Origin: Oceaniglobus indicus
GTDB lineage: Bacteria > Pseudomonadota > Alphaproteobacteria > Rhodobacterales > Rhodobacteraceae
Assembly: GCF_002751875.1 (NCBI RefSeq)
Contig: NZ_NMZM01000004.1
Location: 1 to 64,000 of the forward strand
Direction of reading: 5' to 3'
DNA length: 64,000 bases
Shown here in pieces: positions 1-9,669 of the stretch; the stretch's first letter is position 1; each line of letters starts with the position of its first letter. Below the pieces are notes generated by a model, which saw only the letters and a list, made by a program, of their open reading frames with translations, was not told where the DNA came from and searched no databases. A program made the position numbers and the translations under genes.

Positions 1-51
1 CCGATGGTACTGCGTCTCAAGACGTGGGAGAGTAGGTCACCGCCAAACCTA
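1..51 (+). rRNA. 5S ribosomal RNA, 3' end (partial)
   Basis: The first 51 bases match the conserved 3' half of alphaproteobacterial 5S rRNA, including the GATGGTACTGCGTC and GGGAGAGTAGGTCACCGCC segments. The gene starts before the window, so an rrn operon lies immediately upstream. No clear terminator hairpin or following tRNA was seen. The next stretch, 52-216, is AT-richer than its surroundings and holds no gene that I recognise. Confidence 0.92.
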
Positions 52-216
52 GAAAGAAACACAAAATCTCTCGATACGTGAAAACAATAATCCCCAAGAT
101 AAATGCTCAAACGGCGCAATAGAACAAGCGTTCCATGGGTAGATAACTCCGGCCGAAGGCAATTTCCGAGGCTGCTCTGCCGCGCGGAATGCGTTTTTCG
201 CAATCCACCTGACCTG

Positions 217-322
217 TGACCTGCTCCCCTGAAAAGTCCTCGACTTGAGGTTAGCCTGTTCTCCAACTGAGGAGACAGATGATGAAGAGAAGCCGTTTCA
301 GCGAAGAACAGATCACGGCGAT
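217..322 (+). pseudogene. 5' remnant of an IS3-family element: end plus first codons of orfA
   Basis: A TGACCTGCTCCCC sequence resembling an IS3 end begins near 217. It is followed by a GGAGACAG ribosome site and ATG at 279, reading MMKRSRFSEEQITA, a typical IS3-family orfA N-terminus. The reading stops abruptly at 322, where the terminal repeat of a second IS begins. The matching C-terminal part of an IS3 orfB lies on the other side of that IS, at 1590-1754. I infer one old plus-strand IS3 element split by a later insertion and missing its middle. Confidence 0.7.
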
Positions 323-340
323 TGACCTGCCACCGAACCT

Positions 341-1270
341 TCAACCAGCCGCGAGCGGAGCCCGGTTGGTGTTTAGGCCGATTTGCGCAGGTTGAGCAGT
401 CGCCCGCCGCGCGGAGCTTTCATCTCGCGCAGCGGGGCGGGCGATTGCGGTGGTGAGGGTGCACGCGTAATCGACCGGGGTCTGGTAACCCAATGCCGAA
501 TGCGGGCGTTCGGTGTTATGGTCGGCAGTCCAGGTGGCGATCACCACGCGGGCATGAGCCAGGTTGCGGAACATGGTCTCGTTGAGCAGTTCGTCGCGCA
601 TGGGGCCATTGAAACTCTCCACGAAACCGTTCTGCATCGGCTTGCCCAGCACGATGGAGTGCCATTCGATCCGTTGCTCGGAACACCAGCGCAGGATCGC
701 GTCATCGGTCAGTTCCGTGCCATTGTCGCTGACAATCATGCCGGGCTTTCCGCGGCGGTCGATCAGGGCCGTCAGTTCACGCGCAACACGGCGCCCCGAG
801 ATCGAGGTGTCAGGGATTGCCGCGAGGCATTCACGGGTGACGTCGTCGACCACGTTGAGCACCCGGAAGCGCTGGCCGCCCGCGAACTGGTCGTGGACGA
901 AACCCAGCGACCAGCGCGCATTGGGCCAAGCCTCGACCAAGATTTGCGCCCGCGTCCCGACGGCCTTGCGTCGCGCCTTTCGCTTGCGCACCGTCAGCCC
1001 TTCCTCGCGGTAGAGCCTGTAGATCCGGACGATGCCGGACGGCTCGCCTTCGCGGCGCAGCAACACGAACAGCCGGCGGCAACCGAACCGCCGTCGCACG
1101 TTGGCCAAGTCCCGCAGCCGACCGCGTAACGCGGTATCCGGCGCGCGTCGAGATCGATGGCGGATCATCGTTCGATCCGCGCCGACGATGTGACAGGCCG
1201 CCGTTCCGACAGGCCATGCTCGGCCCTAAGATACGCAACGGCTTCGCGCTTCCCGGCGGGCCCTACTTTT
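341..1270 (-). pseudogene. IS3-family transposase orfB (DDE integrase), inactivated
   Basis: This is the catalytic half of the transposase. From the Met at 1168 it reads 275 residues with the rve integrase core: VSDNGTEL holds the second Asp and FVESFNG holds the Glu. Two defects are visible. First, upstream of 1168 the frame shared with the orfA slippage product ([18 protein letters not shown]) is lost. Adding one G near 1196-1203 would restore the usual [11 protein letters not shown] continuation, so a one-base deletion is likely. Second, the first catalytic Asp, normally in W-S-x-D-F-V, is Gly (WSLGFVHD, codon at 902-904). The element should not transpose by itself. Confidence 0.8.
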
Positions 1271-1526
1271 TTGAAACCAGATCCTTCATCGCAGCCAGAT
1301 CAAGCATCTGTTCGGCCAGAAGCCTCTTCAGCTTGGCGTTCTCATCCGCGAGCGCCTTCAGCCGCTTGGCCTCCGGCGCCGTCATGCCGCCGAACTTGGC
1401 TTTCCAGTTGTAGAAGGTCTCTTCCGACATGCCGTACTTTCGGCACAGGTCAGCGCACTTCGCACCTGCCTCGTGCTCCACCAGGATGCCTATGATCTGT
1501 TCGTCAGTGAAACTCGTCCGCTTCAT
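1263..1526 (-). CDS. IS3-family transposase orfA (HTH protein)
   Basis: 87 residues starting MKRTSFTDEQIIGILVEHE. It has the helix-turn-helix (CADLCRKYGMSEETFYNWK) and the leucine-zipper-like tail (LADENAKLKRLLAEQ) of IS3-family orfA, which recognises IS ends and forms the N-terminal part of the fused transposase. The gene ends in TTTCAAAAAAGTAG, a run of six A plus G suited to programmed -1 frameshifting into orfB. The orfA itself looks intact, but its partner is broken. Confidence 0.85.
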   Translation of the reverse strand: MKRTSFTDEQIIGILVEHEAGAKCADLCRKYGMSEETFYNWKAKFGGMTAPEAKRLKALADENAKLKRLLAEQMLDLAAMKDLVSKK

Positions 1527-1589
1527 TGTCCGTCCTCAGGTTGGGCCGGACTTTCATCGAGCGTGGAGGAAAAATCCGGTGGCAGGTCA

Positions 1590-1754
1590 TTCCTCGAGAC
1601 AATCAATTCGGAGCTGATCTCGCTGGTCGCGTGGCAAATCCGCCAGCAAGCAGAAAACGCCGTGGCCAGATACATCGACGCGGTCCGACGGCATTCATCG
1701 CTCGGCTTCCAAAGCGCCGTGGCCTCCGAGCGAAAGGCCCGCGAAGCAAGCTGA
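1590..1754 (+). pseudogene. 3' remnant of IS3-family transposase orfB
   Basis: Immediately outside the right end of the inner IS, the plus strand reads a 54-codon C-terminal fragment of an IS3 orfB. It begins SFLETINSELIS, contains the diagnostic RRHSSLGFQSA, and stops at 1754. It has no start and no catalytic core. It is probably the far end of the element whose first codons are at 279-322. No convincing outer inverted repeat was found after it. The stretch 1755-1939 holds nothing that I recognise. Confidence 0.75.
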
Positions 1755-1939
1755 ACGCTCGCCACAAAAGCCGGGCAAATCCATGCCGGGATGCAATACG
1801 CGGGGCAAGCCATCTCTCCCCTTCAGGCACGGACGAAATCTGGTCTTGCTGTCTGCTGATGTTCCAGAAGTGAGAAAGCGGGAAGGTCAACACAAGCTGC
1901 ATGCATTTGAATTCAGGATCATGGTTGCGCGCGCGTGGG

Positions 1940-2821
1940 TCAGGAGCGCCGACTGGGGCGCTCAAGCCGGCGGAACAGCATGGAGAGGCCGAAACACAGT
2001 ACGAAATATAAGGCAGCCGTGGTGATCCAGGCTTCGAAGATCAACCGGGTGGATGCCACCAGTTCGACCGTCTTGTACGTCAGATCCTGCACCGAGATCA
2101 GCGAAATGATGGAGCTGTCCTTGATCAGGCTGATGAACTGGTTGGCCATGGGTGGGGTCACCTTGCGCATTGCCTGGGGCAGGACGACGTAACGCATTTC
2201 CTGGATCGGCCCCATGCCGATGGCGCGGGCGGCTTCCCGTTGGCCGTTTGGCACGGACTGAAGCCCGGCGCGGACGATCTCGCCGACGAAGGCCGATTCG
2301 AACAGGGCCAGAACGATCACGCCCGACACCAGCGACGGAAAGCGACGCATGTCGCCGAAGAAGAATTCCCACACTTCGGCGTTGTCGCCGCGTGCGATGT
2401 CGCGGGCCCAGGCGTTCAGGTCAAGCGCGTCGATCAGTTGCTGGGACAGGAAGAAGAAGAAGATGAAGATGATGACGACGGGCGGGATATTGCGCAACAA
2501 CTCCATATAGGTGCGCGCCAGCAGGCGGACCGTCAGGTTTGTCGCGCAGCGCGCGATGCCCAGCACCACACCCAGCGCGAGCGCCAGCACGCCGGCATAG
2601 AGGCTGATGCGGATCGTGGTGAACAGCCCCTGCAACAGCAGGTTGGCAAACCATTCGCCCCGGTCCTCGCGCCAGCGCAGGATATAGTCGGGGATCAGGT
2701 GCCAGCGCCACTGATAGTTCAGCGTGCCCTCGACCATGACCACGACATAACCGATCCCGCCGGCGAGTACGGCGAGGATCAGGATGTCGGGCCAACGGAG
2801 TTTTCGTAGGAAGGAGGGCAC
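1940..2821 (-). CDS. polar amino acid ABC transporter permease (second permease)
   Basis: 293-residue inner-membrane permease of the His/Glu/Gln/Asp uptake (HAAT) family. It carries the EAA-type loop (SVPNGQREAARAIGMGP) that docks on the ATPase and about five or six hydrophobic segments. It is the last gene of a minus-strand operon ATPase - permease - binding protein - permease and starts 9 bp after the binding-protein stop, so the two probably form one transcript. The start is GTG at 2821. The substrate cannot be read from sequence; the layout suggests an acidic or amide amino acid. Confidence 0.87.
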   Translation of the reverse strand: MPSFLRKLRWPDILILAVLAGGIGYVVVMVEGTLNYQWRWHLIPDYILRWREDRGEWFANLLLQGLFTTIRISLYAGVLALALGVVLGIARCATNLTVRLLARTYMELLRNIPPVVIIFIFFFFLSQQLIDALDLNAWARDIARGDNAEVWEFFFGDMRRFPSLVSGVIVLALFESAFVGEIVRAGLQSVPNGQREAARAIGMGPIQEMRYVVLPQAMRKVTPPMANQFISLIKDSSIISLISVQDLTYKTVELVASTRLIFEAWITTAALYFVLCFGLSMLFRRLERPSRRS

Positions 2822-2830
2822 GCCGGCGTC

Positions 2831-3673
2831 TTAGTTGGCGACCTGATCGGCCCAGTCGTCGCCTTTGAACCAATAATCGTTACGCTCTTTCAGCCAACCC
2901 GAGGCGGTTCGCACGGCGATCCAGTTGTTGAAGAAGTTCAGCGCGTCGGGGTCGCCCTTGCGCACGGCGAAGCCTTCGCCGGTGGCGAGGAAGGTCCGGT
3001 CGAACGGCACGTTGACGACGTCGGGATACTGGCGCGCATCGCTGCTTGGGGTGGGTTCGGCGCCCATGGTGGCGTGGGCGTTGCCGTTCAGCACTTCCTG
3101 GGTGGCCGCGCCGTCCTCGTCGAATTGCAAAAGCTTCGCTTGCGGGAACAGTTGCTGGATCACCGACGACGGCGTGCCGCCGCGCCGGGCCGCGAAGGTC
3201 ACGTCGGGGCTGTTATAGTCTTCCAGCGTGAAACCTTCGGTCAGGGCCGTGTTCGCCAAGATCGTCAGACCGGAATAGGCATAGGGGTTGGTGAAGTTGA
3301 CGGTCAGGTTGCGTTCCGCCGTGATCGACATGCCCGAGATGATGACATCGAAGTTGCCCGCGACAAGGGCCGGGATCACGCCGTCCCATGATGTCGGCAC
3401 GAATTCGACATCGACGCCCATGTCTTCGGCCAACGCCCGGCCCACGTCGATTTCAAAGCCGACAAGTTCACCGTTCAGATCGCGCATGGCCCAGGGCACG
3501 AACACCGACAGGCCGATGCGGATCACGCCGTCCTGCTTGATCGTCTCGATCACGGATTCGCGCGACAATTCCTGGGTGGCCGATTGTGCCAGCGCCGGGG
3601 CGGTGGCGATCGTGCTGGTGGTCGCGGCAAAGGCAAGGCCTAGCAGCATGGCCTTTCTACGGGTGTTCGACAT
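2831..3673 (-). CDS. amino acid ABC transporter periplasmic substrate-binding protein
   Basis: 280 residues. The N-terminal signal peptide has a basic start (MSNTRRK), a hydrophobic core and a cleavage site near ALAQS. The mature part is a family-3 solute-binding protein: GVIRIGLSVFVPW, then ELVGFEIDVGRALAEDMGV and a SWDGVIPALVAGNFDVIISGMSIT segment, the usual ligand-cleft signature. It delivers the ligand to the permeases on either side in the operon. An AGGAGACG ribosome site precedes the ATG. The ligand is probably an amino acid; it is not assignable further by eye. Confidence 0.9.
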   Translation of the reverse strand: MSNTRRKAMLLGLAFAATTSTIATAPALAQSATQELSRESVIETIKQDGVIRIGLSVFVPWAMRDLNGELVGFEIDVGRALAEDMGVDVEFVPTSWDGVIPALVAGNFDVIISGMSITAERNLTVNFTNPYAYSGLTILANTALTEGFTLEDYNSPDVTFAARRGGTPSSVIQQLFPQAKLLQFDEDGAATQEVLNGNAHATMGAEPTPSSDARQYPDVVNVPFDRTFLATGEGFAVRKGDPDALNFFNNWIAVRTASGWLKERNDYWFKGDDWADQVAN

Positions 3674-3697
3674 AGGGACGTCTCCTGAGGTTGCGTG

Positions 3698-4489
3698 TCA
3701 GCCGGTCTTGAACCGTCGTTCCAGCACCGAGACGCCGAACGACAGCAAGAGGGTCAGAACAAGGTATACGGCAGCGACCGTGAACCAGATTTCAAAGCTC
3801 ATGTATGTATCGGAAATAATGTTGCGTCCAACCGTGGTCAGTTCGGCCACCGCGATGACACTGACGATGGCCGAAGACTTGATCAGATGCACGACCTCGC
3901 CGGTCAGGGGCGGCAACATGAAGCGGACGGATTGCGGGATGATGATATGGCGGAAGGCCTGTCCGCGCGACATGCCGATGGCGGCGGCCGCTTCCCATTG
4001 GCCGGGCGCGACCGAGTTTATGCCGGCGCGGAAGATCTCGGAAATCAGCGCCGAGTGGAAGATTGCCAGGGTTATGATCGCCGCGCCCCAGCGGTCGAGC
4101 CCGAAGATCGGCCCGAGGACATAGTAGAACAGGTAAAGCAAAACCAGCAGCGGGATGTTGCGGATCAGTTCGAGATAGACCGCGGCAAGGCCCCGGCCGA
4201 CGATCAGCCCGGACAGCCGCAGCATCGCGATCGCCCCGCCCAGCACGACCGCCAGCGCAAAGGCGGCTGTCGACAGCTTGACCGATGCCCAGAGCCCGAT
4301 CAGAAGTTCGCCAGGCTGAAAGCCGTCGTCGCTGAGCGTATAGAGGTATTGCGGCACGCGATACCATTGCCAGTTGTATCCCATGCGCTGCGCACCGGCC
4401 CAGGATGCCCAGATGATGGTGGCCATGATCGCAAGATACAGCGCGATCGCCACCACCCGCAGGTTCAATATGCGGCGCAGACGGATCAA
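3698..4489 (-). CDS. polar amino acid ABC transporter permease (first permease)
   Basis: 263-residue HAAT-family permease with the coupling loop [19 protein letters not shown] and several membrane segments. Longer upstream reading in this frame only shadows the ATPase gene. I place the start at TTG 4489, where TTGA overlaps the ATPase TGA stop by four bases, giving [19 protein letters not shown]. This suggests translational coupling to the ATPase. A GTG slightly inside (LRVV) is an alternative. The partner permease is at 1940-2821. Confidence 0.85.
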   Translation of the reverse strand: MIRLRRILNLRVVAIALYLAIMATIIWASWAGAQRMGYNWQWYRVPQYLYTLSDDGFQPGELLIGLWASVKLSTAAFALAVVLGGAIAMLRLSGLIVGRGLAAVYLELIRNIPLLVLLYLFYYVLGPIFGLDRWGAAIITLAIFHSALISEIFRAGINSVAPGQWEAAAAIGMSRGQAFRHIIIPQSVRFMLPPLTGEVVHLIKSSAIVSVIAVAELTTVGRNIISDTYMSFEIWFTVAAVYLVLTLLLSFGVSVLERRFKTG

Positions 4490-5229
4490 TGGCCGAGGAT
4501 CTGGTTCAGAAACCTCTGCGCGCGCCGGGTTTCGGGATTGCTGAAGAATTTCTCGGGTGGCGCGATCTCGACGATCCTGCCGGCCTCCATGAACACCATG
4601 CGGTCGGCCACCTTGCGCGCGAACCCCATTTCGTGCGTGACGACCACCATGGTCATGCCCGACTGGGCCAGGTCGACCATGACGTCCAGCACCTCGCCGA
4701 TCATCTCGGGGTCCAGCGCCGACGTGGGTTCGTCGAACAGCATCACGCGCGGCTCCATGCACAGCGCCCGGGCGATGGCGACCCGTTGCTGTTGACCACC
4801 CGACAATTGCTCGGGCTTCTTGTCGGCCTGCTCGGGGATGTGCACGCGATCCAGATAGGTGCGGGCCAATTCTTCGGCCTTGTGCCGCGACAGGCCGCGC
4901 ACCTTGCGCGGGCCGATCATCAGGTTTTCCAGCACCGTCAGATGCGGGAACAGGTTGAACTGCTGGAAGACCATGCCGACGTCCTGGCGAAGCTGTCGGA
5001 TATGGGGCGAACCCTCGGACATCTCGCGCCCGTCCACGGTCAACTTGCCGTCATCGTGGGTTTCAAGACCGTTGAAGCATCGGATCAACGTCGACTTGCC
5101 CGATCCCGACGGCCCGCAGATCACCACACGTTCGCCCGGATCGACCGTCAGGCTGACCCGGTCGAGCGCCTGAAAGTCGTTGAAACGCTTGCTGATGTCC
5201 TGCGCGATGATGACTGGCTGCTGCGTCAT
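4486..5229 (-). CDS. amino acid ABC transporter ATP-binding protein
   Basis: 247-residue ATPase of a polar amino acid importer (GlnQ/AapP type). It has Walker [11 protein letters not shown]-loop [14 protein letters not shown], signature LSGGQQQR, Walker [14 protein letters not shown] and an H-loop in VVVTHEMGF. It is the first gene of the minus-strand operon. The start is MTQQPVII at 5229, with GGGGA about 10 bases upstream; a Met three codons earlier (5238) is too close to that site. It is divergent from xylB, with about 195 bp between them for both promoters. Confidence 0.92.
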   Translation of the reverse strand: MTQQPVIIAQDISKRFNDFQALDRVSLTVDPGERVVICGPSGSGKSTLIRCFNGLETHDDGKLTVDGREMSEGSPHIRQLRQDVGMVFQQFNLFPHLTVLENLMIGPRKVRGLSRHKAEELARTYLDRVHIPEQADKKPEQLSGGQQQRVAIARALCMEPRVMLFDEPTSALDPEMIGEVLDVMVDLAQSGMTMVVVTHEMGFARKVADRMVFMEAGRIVEIAPPEKFFSNPETRRAQRFLNQILGH

Positions 5230-5424
5230 GAAATGCATGTCCCCGTTCGGTCTGACACAAATAGACCTTTGCCGCCCAAGGCAACCGCGAAACCGGAACT
5301 GTCGCCGCGCCGGCCCGGCCGCTGCGACAATGTCCCCGCGATGGGCGGCGGGATCATCACGATCCGCTGTTGACGCCGCGACAGTGGCGACAATACCTTG
5401 CGCGCGGCAGAGCGGGAGAATTGC

Positions 5425-6867
5425 ATGTATCTGGGACTGGATCTGGGAACATCGGGATTGAAGGCGATCCTGACGGATGCAGCCGGCCGCGTGATCGAAA
5501 GCGTCGAGCGGAGCTATCCCAATCCGCACCCGCACCATGGCTGGTCCGAACAGGATCCCGCCGACTGGATCGCCGCCTGCGAAGCCGCGCTGGACGCGCT
5601 GAAGGACCGCGCCCCCGACGCCCTGGCCGATCTGCGTGGCATCGGCCTGTCGGGCCAGATGCACGGGGCGACGTTGCTGGACGCGGCCGACCGGGTTCTG
5701 CGCCCTTGCATCCTGTGGAACGACACGCGTTCGGCCGAACAGGCGGCGATGCTGGACGTCACGCCGCGGATCCGCGAGATCACCGGCAACATCGTCTTTC
5801 CGGGCTTCACCGCGCCCAAGCTGATGTGGGTCGAACAGAACGAACCCGAGATTTTCGCCGAGGTCGCCAAGGTTCTTCTGCCCAAGGATTACTTGCGCCT
5901 GTGGCTGACCGGCGGGCATGTCGGCGAAATGTCCGACAGTGCCGGCACCGCGTGGCTGGACGTGGCGGCGCGCGACTGGTCCGATGCGGCGCTGGCCGCC
6001 GGGCACATGCGCGCCGACCAGATGCCGGCGCTGGTCGAGGGCAGCGCGCCCAGCGGCGATCTGCGCGACACATTGGCGGAACGCTGGGGTATTCGCGGCC
6101 CGGTGGTCGTTGCGGGCGGCGCGGGCGACAACGCCGCCGCGGCCTGTGGCGCGGGGTGTTTCCGCGAGGGGCAGGGGTTCGTGTCGCTGGGCACCTCGGG
6201 CGTTCTGCTGGCGGCCAAGGACGCCTGCGCGCCTGATCCCGCCTCTGCGGTGCATACCTTCTGTCACGCGGTGCCGGGGCGCTGGTATCAGATGGGCGTC
6301 ATCCTGGCCGCGACCGATTGCCTGAACTGGCTGTCGCGCAACACCGGCCAATCCGCCGGCGATCTGGCCGCGCAACTGCCCGACACCATCGACGGCCCCT
6401 CGGACCTTCTGTTCCTGCCCTATCTGTCGGGCGAACGCACGCCGCACAATGACGCGGGCGTGCGCGGCGCCTTCATCGGGCTGGACGTGGGCCATGGCCC
6501 CGCCGATCTGACCCGCGCGGTGATCGAGGGCGTGTCCTTTGCCCTGCGCGATTGCCTGTCGGCGCTCGAGGGCACCGGCACCATCCTGACATCGGTGATC
6601 GCCATGGGGGGCGGCGCGCGCTCGCCGTTCTGGCTGCAAACGCTGGCCAGCACGCTGGGCACGCCGCTGTCGATCCCCGCGGGCGGTGAATTCGGCGCCG
6701 CGCTGGGGGCCGCACGCCTTGCCATCGCCGCCGATACCGGGGGCGACCCCGCCGACATCATGACGCCGCCCCACATCGGCGAAACCATCGATCCGGTCGC
6801 AGGATTGCAAAACCGGTACACCGAACGCTGGCAGCGCTATCGCGCGCTGTATCCGGCATTGCAGTAG
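5425..6867 (+). CDS. xylB: xylulokinase
   Basis: 480-residue FGGY-family carbohydrate kinase that phosphorylates D-xylulose to xylulose 5-phosphate. The N-terminal phosphate loop is [20 protein letters not shown] (about residues 75-80) and the LWNDTR segment are characteristic of XylB. The C-terminal half has the nucleotide-binding [10 protein letters not shown] chose ATG 5425 because GGGAGA lies just upstream. The gene is 30 bp before xylA, so the two should be co-transcribed. Together they convert xylose to a pentose-phosphate intermediate. Confidence 0.95.
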   Translation: MYLGLDLGTSGLKAILTDAAGRVIESVERSYPNPHPHHGWSEQDPADWIAACEAALDALKDRAPDALADLRGIGLSGQMHGATLLDAADRVLRPCILWNDTRSAEQAAMLDVTPRIREITGNIVFPGFTAPKLMWVEQNEPEIFAEVAKVLLPKDYLRLWLTGGHVGEMSDSAGTAWLDVAARDWSDAALAAGHMRADQMPALVEGSAPSGDLRDTLAERWGIRGPVVVAGGAGDNAAAACGAGCFREGQGFVSLGTSGVLLAAKDACAPDPASAVHTFCHAVPGRWYQMGVILAATDCLNWLSRNTGQSAGDLAAQLPDTIDGPSDLLFLPYLSGERTPHNDAGVRGAFIGLDVGHGPADLTRAVIEGVSFALRDCLSALEGTGTILTSVIAMGGGARSPFWLQTLASTLGTPLSIPAGGEFGAALGAARLAIAADTGGDPADIMTPPHIGETIDPVAGLQNRYTERWQRYRALYPALQ

Positions 6868-6897
6868 ACATCAGACACCACAGCAAAGAGACAGCAG

Positions 6898-8205
6898 ATG
6901 AGCACAGGATTCTTCGACGGTATCGAGCCGGTCAAATTCGCCGGCGGCGACAGCACGGACCCGATGGCGTTCCACCATTACGATGCCGATGAAACGGTCG
7001 GGGGCAAGCGGCTGGAGGATCAACTGCGCTTTGCCGTGGCCTATTGGCATTCCTTCGCATGGGAAGGGGGCGATCCGTTCGGCGGGCAGACGTTCCAGCG
7101 CCCGTGGTATCCCCAGGATTCCATGGCCAACGCCAAGTTGAAGGCCGATGTGGCGTTCGAGATGTTCGAGATCCTGAACGCCCCGTTCTTCTGCTGGCAC
7201 GACGCCGACTTGCGCCCCGACCAGGGCAATTTCGCCGACAACCTGTCGACGCTGGAAGAGATCACCGATTACATCGGCACCAAGATGGAAGGCGCGAAGA
7301 CCAAACTCCTCTGGGGCACCGCCAACATGTTTTCCGACCGCCGCTGGATGTCGGGTGCGTCGACCAACCCCGACCCCGACGTGTTCGCCTTTGCCGCCGC
7401 CACGGTGAAGGGGTGCATGGATGCGACGCACAAGCTGGGCGGTCAGAACTATGTGCTGTGGGGCGGGCGCGAAGGCTATGAAACCCTGCTGAACACCGAC
7501 ATGGGGGCCGAGTTGGACCACATGGGCCGGTTCCTGAGCATGGTTGTCGACTACAAGCACAAGATCGGCTTCAAGGGACAGATCCTGGTGGAACCCAAGC
7601 CCCAGGAGCCGTCCAAGCACCAATATGATTACGATGCCGCCACCTGCATCGGCTTCCTGCGCAAATACGGGCTGGAGAATGAGGTCAAGCTGAACCTCGA
7701 ACAGGGGCACGCAATCCTTGCCGGCCATTCGTTCGAACACGAGATCGCCGTGGCCTGCGCCGAAGGGATGCTGGGTTCGATCGACATGAACCGCAACGAT
7801 TACCAGTCCGGCTGGGACACCGACCAGTTTCCCAACAACGTGCCCGAGGTCGCGCTGGCCTATTACCATATCCTGAAGGCGGGTGGTTTCACCCAGGGCG
7901 GCACCAACTTCGACGCCAAGCTGCGGCGCCAGTCGCTGGATGCGCGTGACCTGATCGCCGCCCATGTCGGCGGCATGGATGTCTGCGCCCGCGGGTTCAA
8001 GGCGGCGGCGGCCATGCTGGAAGACGGTGGACTCGAAAATGCGCTGGCCGAACGGTATGCCGGCTGGCAGGACGACCGCGCGCGCGCGATGCTGGACAGC
8101 GATCTGGCATCGATCCAGAAACGCGTGCTGGACGAAGGCATCAACCCGCAGCCGAAGTCGGGCCGCCAGGAAATCCTCGAAAACTGGGTCAACCGTTTCG
8201 TGTGA
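6898..8205 (+). CDS. xylA: xylose isomerase
   Basis: 435-residue class II (long) xylose isomerase, converting D-xylose to D-xylulose. The catalytic His is in [15 protein letters not shown] and the His-Asp pair is in [10 protein letters not shown]. Metal-binding residues are in the [17 protein letters not shown] stretch (about residues 230-245) and in [19 protein letters not shown]. The length matches the class II family. It lies directly behind xylB in a two-gene operon. The 284 bp after it (8206-8489) hold no recognisable gene. Confidence 0.97.
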   Translation: MSTGFFDGIEPVKFAGGDSTDPMAFHHYDADETVGGKRLEDQLRFAVAYWHSFAWEGGDPFGGQTFQRPWYPQDSMANAKLKADVAFEMFEILNAPFFCWHDADLRPDQGNFADNLSTLEEITDYIGTKMEGAKTKLLWGTANMFSDRRWMSGASTNPDPDVFAFAAATVKGCMDATHKLGGQNYVLWGGREGYETLLNTDMGAELDHMGRFLSMVVDYKHKIGFKGQILVEPKPQEPSKHQYDYDAATCIGFLRKYGLENEVKLNLEQGHAILAGHSFEHEIAVACAEGMLGSIDMNRNDYQSGWDTDQFPNNVPEVALAYYHILKAGGFTQGGTNFDAKLRRQSLDARDLIAAHVGGMDVCARGFKAAAAMLEDGGLENALAERYAGWQDDRARAMLDSDLASIQKRVLDEGINPQPKSGRQEILENWVNRFV

Positions 8206-8489
8206 TCCCGCGGTCGCCGGCCTGACACTGCTGCGCGACGTGGCCCGGGCATCGGTCGGGAACGTCGCGCAGGGGGCCGGCGCCTTGCTCGACCTCGCAA
8301 CCGTCGCTGGCGGCAGGAACATTCAACCGTTCGAATGCGCCCGCCAATGTGACATGGAACAAGGACAGGCCATCGCTTTGATCCGATACTGACGTCCATC
8401 GGCACGTCCTGCGCCCCATTTTGGTGGTGGCGGCAACCGTTCCTTGTCGGACGGTGCGTGCCGGGACTTCGAAACAGGAGACACAAGCG

Positions 8490-9638
8490 ATGAACGATAC
8501 ACCGACCCCTGACTGGGATCCCCGATCGCAAGAGGTTCAGTCAGATCAACGTGTCGCATACGACCACATGCGCGAAACCTGCCCGGTGGCCTTCAGTGAT
8601 TACATGCACTGGTCGCTGTTCCGCCATGGCGATGTCATGCGCGCGGTGCAGGATCACGAAACGTTCAGCAATGTCGTCTCGCAACGGCTTACGGTGCCCA
8701 ACGGCATGGATCCGCCCGAACACACCGCCTGGCGGCCGATCGTCGAAAAGTATTTCACGCAAAGCCGCGTTGATGCGTTCGAGCCGACCTGCCGCGAGAT
8801 CGCGGTCGACCTGATCGACGCGCAACGCGGCAAGGTCGAGTTGATGGGCGCATTGGCGCATCCGTTCGCGGTGCGCGTGCAATGCGCCTTCCTCGGCTGG
8901 CCCGAAGACCTGGCCCAAGCCCTGCGCGACTGGGTCGCCCGCAATCACCAGGCGACGCTGGCGCGTGACCACGCCGCGATGACCCGCATCGCCGGCGAGT
9001 TTCAGACCCTGATCCGCGATACGATCGCCGCGCGCGTCGCCGCCGGCGCGACGCCCGAAACCGACGTGGCCGTGGCCCTGACCCACGAAACCGTGCACGG
9101 TCGCCCCCTGAACGAGGATGAGCTGACCAGCATCCTGCGCAACTGGACCGTGGGCGAAATCGGCAGCATCGCCGCGTCGGTCGGGATCATCGCCGAATAC
9201 CTCGCGGCCAACCCCCAGGTTCAGGACCGTCTGCGCGCCGATCCCGCCCTGGCCGAAGCGGCTGCGGACGAGATCCTGCGCCTGCACGGCCCCTTGGTGA
9301 CGAACCGTCGCGTCACCACCTGCCCGGTCGAGATTGGCGGGCGCACCCTGGAAAGCGGCGCGCGCGTCACCGTCAACTGGGTCGCGGCGAATCGTGACCC
9401 CCGGGTGTTCGACGATCCCGATGCCTTCCGACTGGACCGGAACCCCGAAGACAACCTGCTTTACGGCGCGGGCATCCATGTCTGTCCGGGTGCTGCGCTG
9501 GCGCGCATGGAATTACGGGTGGTCCTGGAAGAACTTCTGGCCCGCACGTCAAGCATCACCTGCGATCCCGACCGCCCGGCCCGGAAGGCCGTGTATCCGG
9601 CCAGCGGTTTTCACGAGGTGCATGTTCTGATGCGGTGA
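8490..9638 (+). CDS. cytochrome P450
   Basis: 382-residue soluble bacterial P450, a heme monooxygenase needing ferredoxin or another redox partner that is not encoded nearby. It has the K-helix ExxR (DEILRLHGP) and the heme-Cys loop YGAGIHVCPGAALARMELR near the C-terminus. The I-helix region reads NWTVGEIGSIAASVG and lacks the common A-G-x-D-T, so oxygen activation may differ. I chose ATG 8490, preceded by CAGGAGACAC. It sits between xylA and an antisense secreted protein, with no sugar-related logic evident. The substrate is unknown. Confidence 0.9.
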   Translation: MNDTPTPDWDPRSQEVQSDQRVAYDHMRETCPVAFSDYMHWSLFRHGDVMRAVQDHETFSNVVSQRLTVPNGMDPPEHTAWRPIVEKYFTQSRVDAFEPTCREIAVDLIDAQRGKVELMGALAHPFAVRVQCAFLGWPEDLAQALRDWVARNHQATLARDHAAMTRIAGEFQTLIRDTIAARVAAGATPETDVAVALTHETVHGRPLNEDELTSILRNWTVGEIGSIAASVGIIAEYLAANPQVQDRLRADPALAEAAADEILRLHGPLVTNRRVTTCPVEIGGRTLESGARVTVNWVAANRDPRVFDDPDAFRLDRNPEDNLLYGAGIHVCPGAALARMELRVVLEELLARTSSITCDPDRPARKAVYPASGFHEVHVLMR

Positions 9639-9669
9639 TGCGAGGGGCGGAGCGGCGCCCGCGATCACG

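Larger units (their letters stand above)
323..1589 (-). mobile_element. IS3-family insertion sequence (decayed), about 1.27 kb
   Basis: The element is bounded by imperfect terminal inverted repeats: TGACCTGCCACC at 323-334 and its complement GGTGGCAGGTCA at 1578-1589. Inside on the minus strand are orfA (1526-1263) and a damaged orfB (ending 341), the standard IS3 organisation with a slippery A-run between them. No target duplication is visible: the left flank ends GAT and the right flank starts TTC. This fits an adjacent deletion after insertion. It sits inside remnants of another IS3 element just downstream of an rRNA operon. Confidence 0.8.

Noticed and set aside
318-1593. Target-site duplication around the inner IS
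   Set aside because: Flanking triplets GAT and TTC (and four-base versions) do not match.
5230-6810. Long N-terminal extension of the amino acid ATPase frame across xylB
   Set aside because: The extension is the antisense shadow of xylB; the ABC domain starts at MTQQPVII and has its own ribosome site there.
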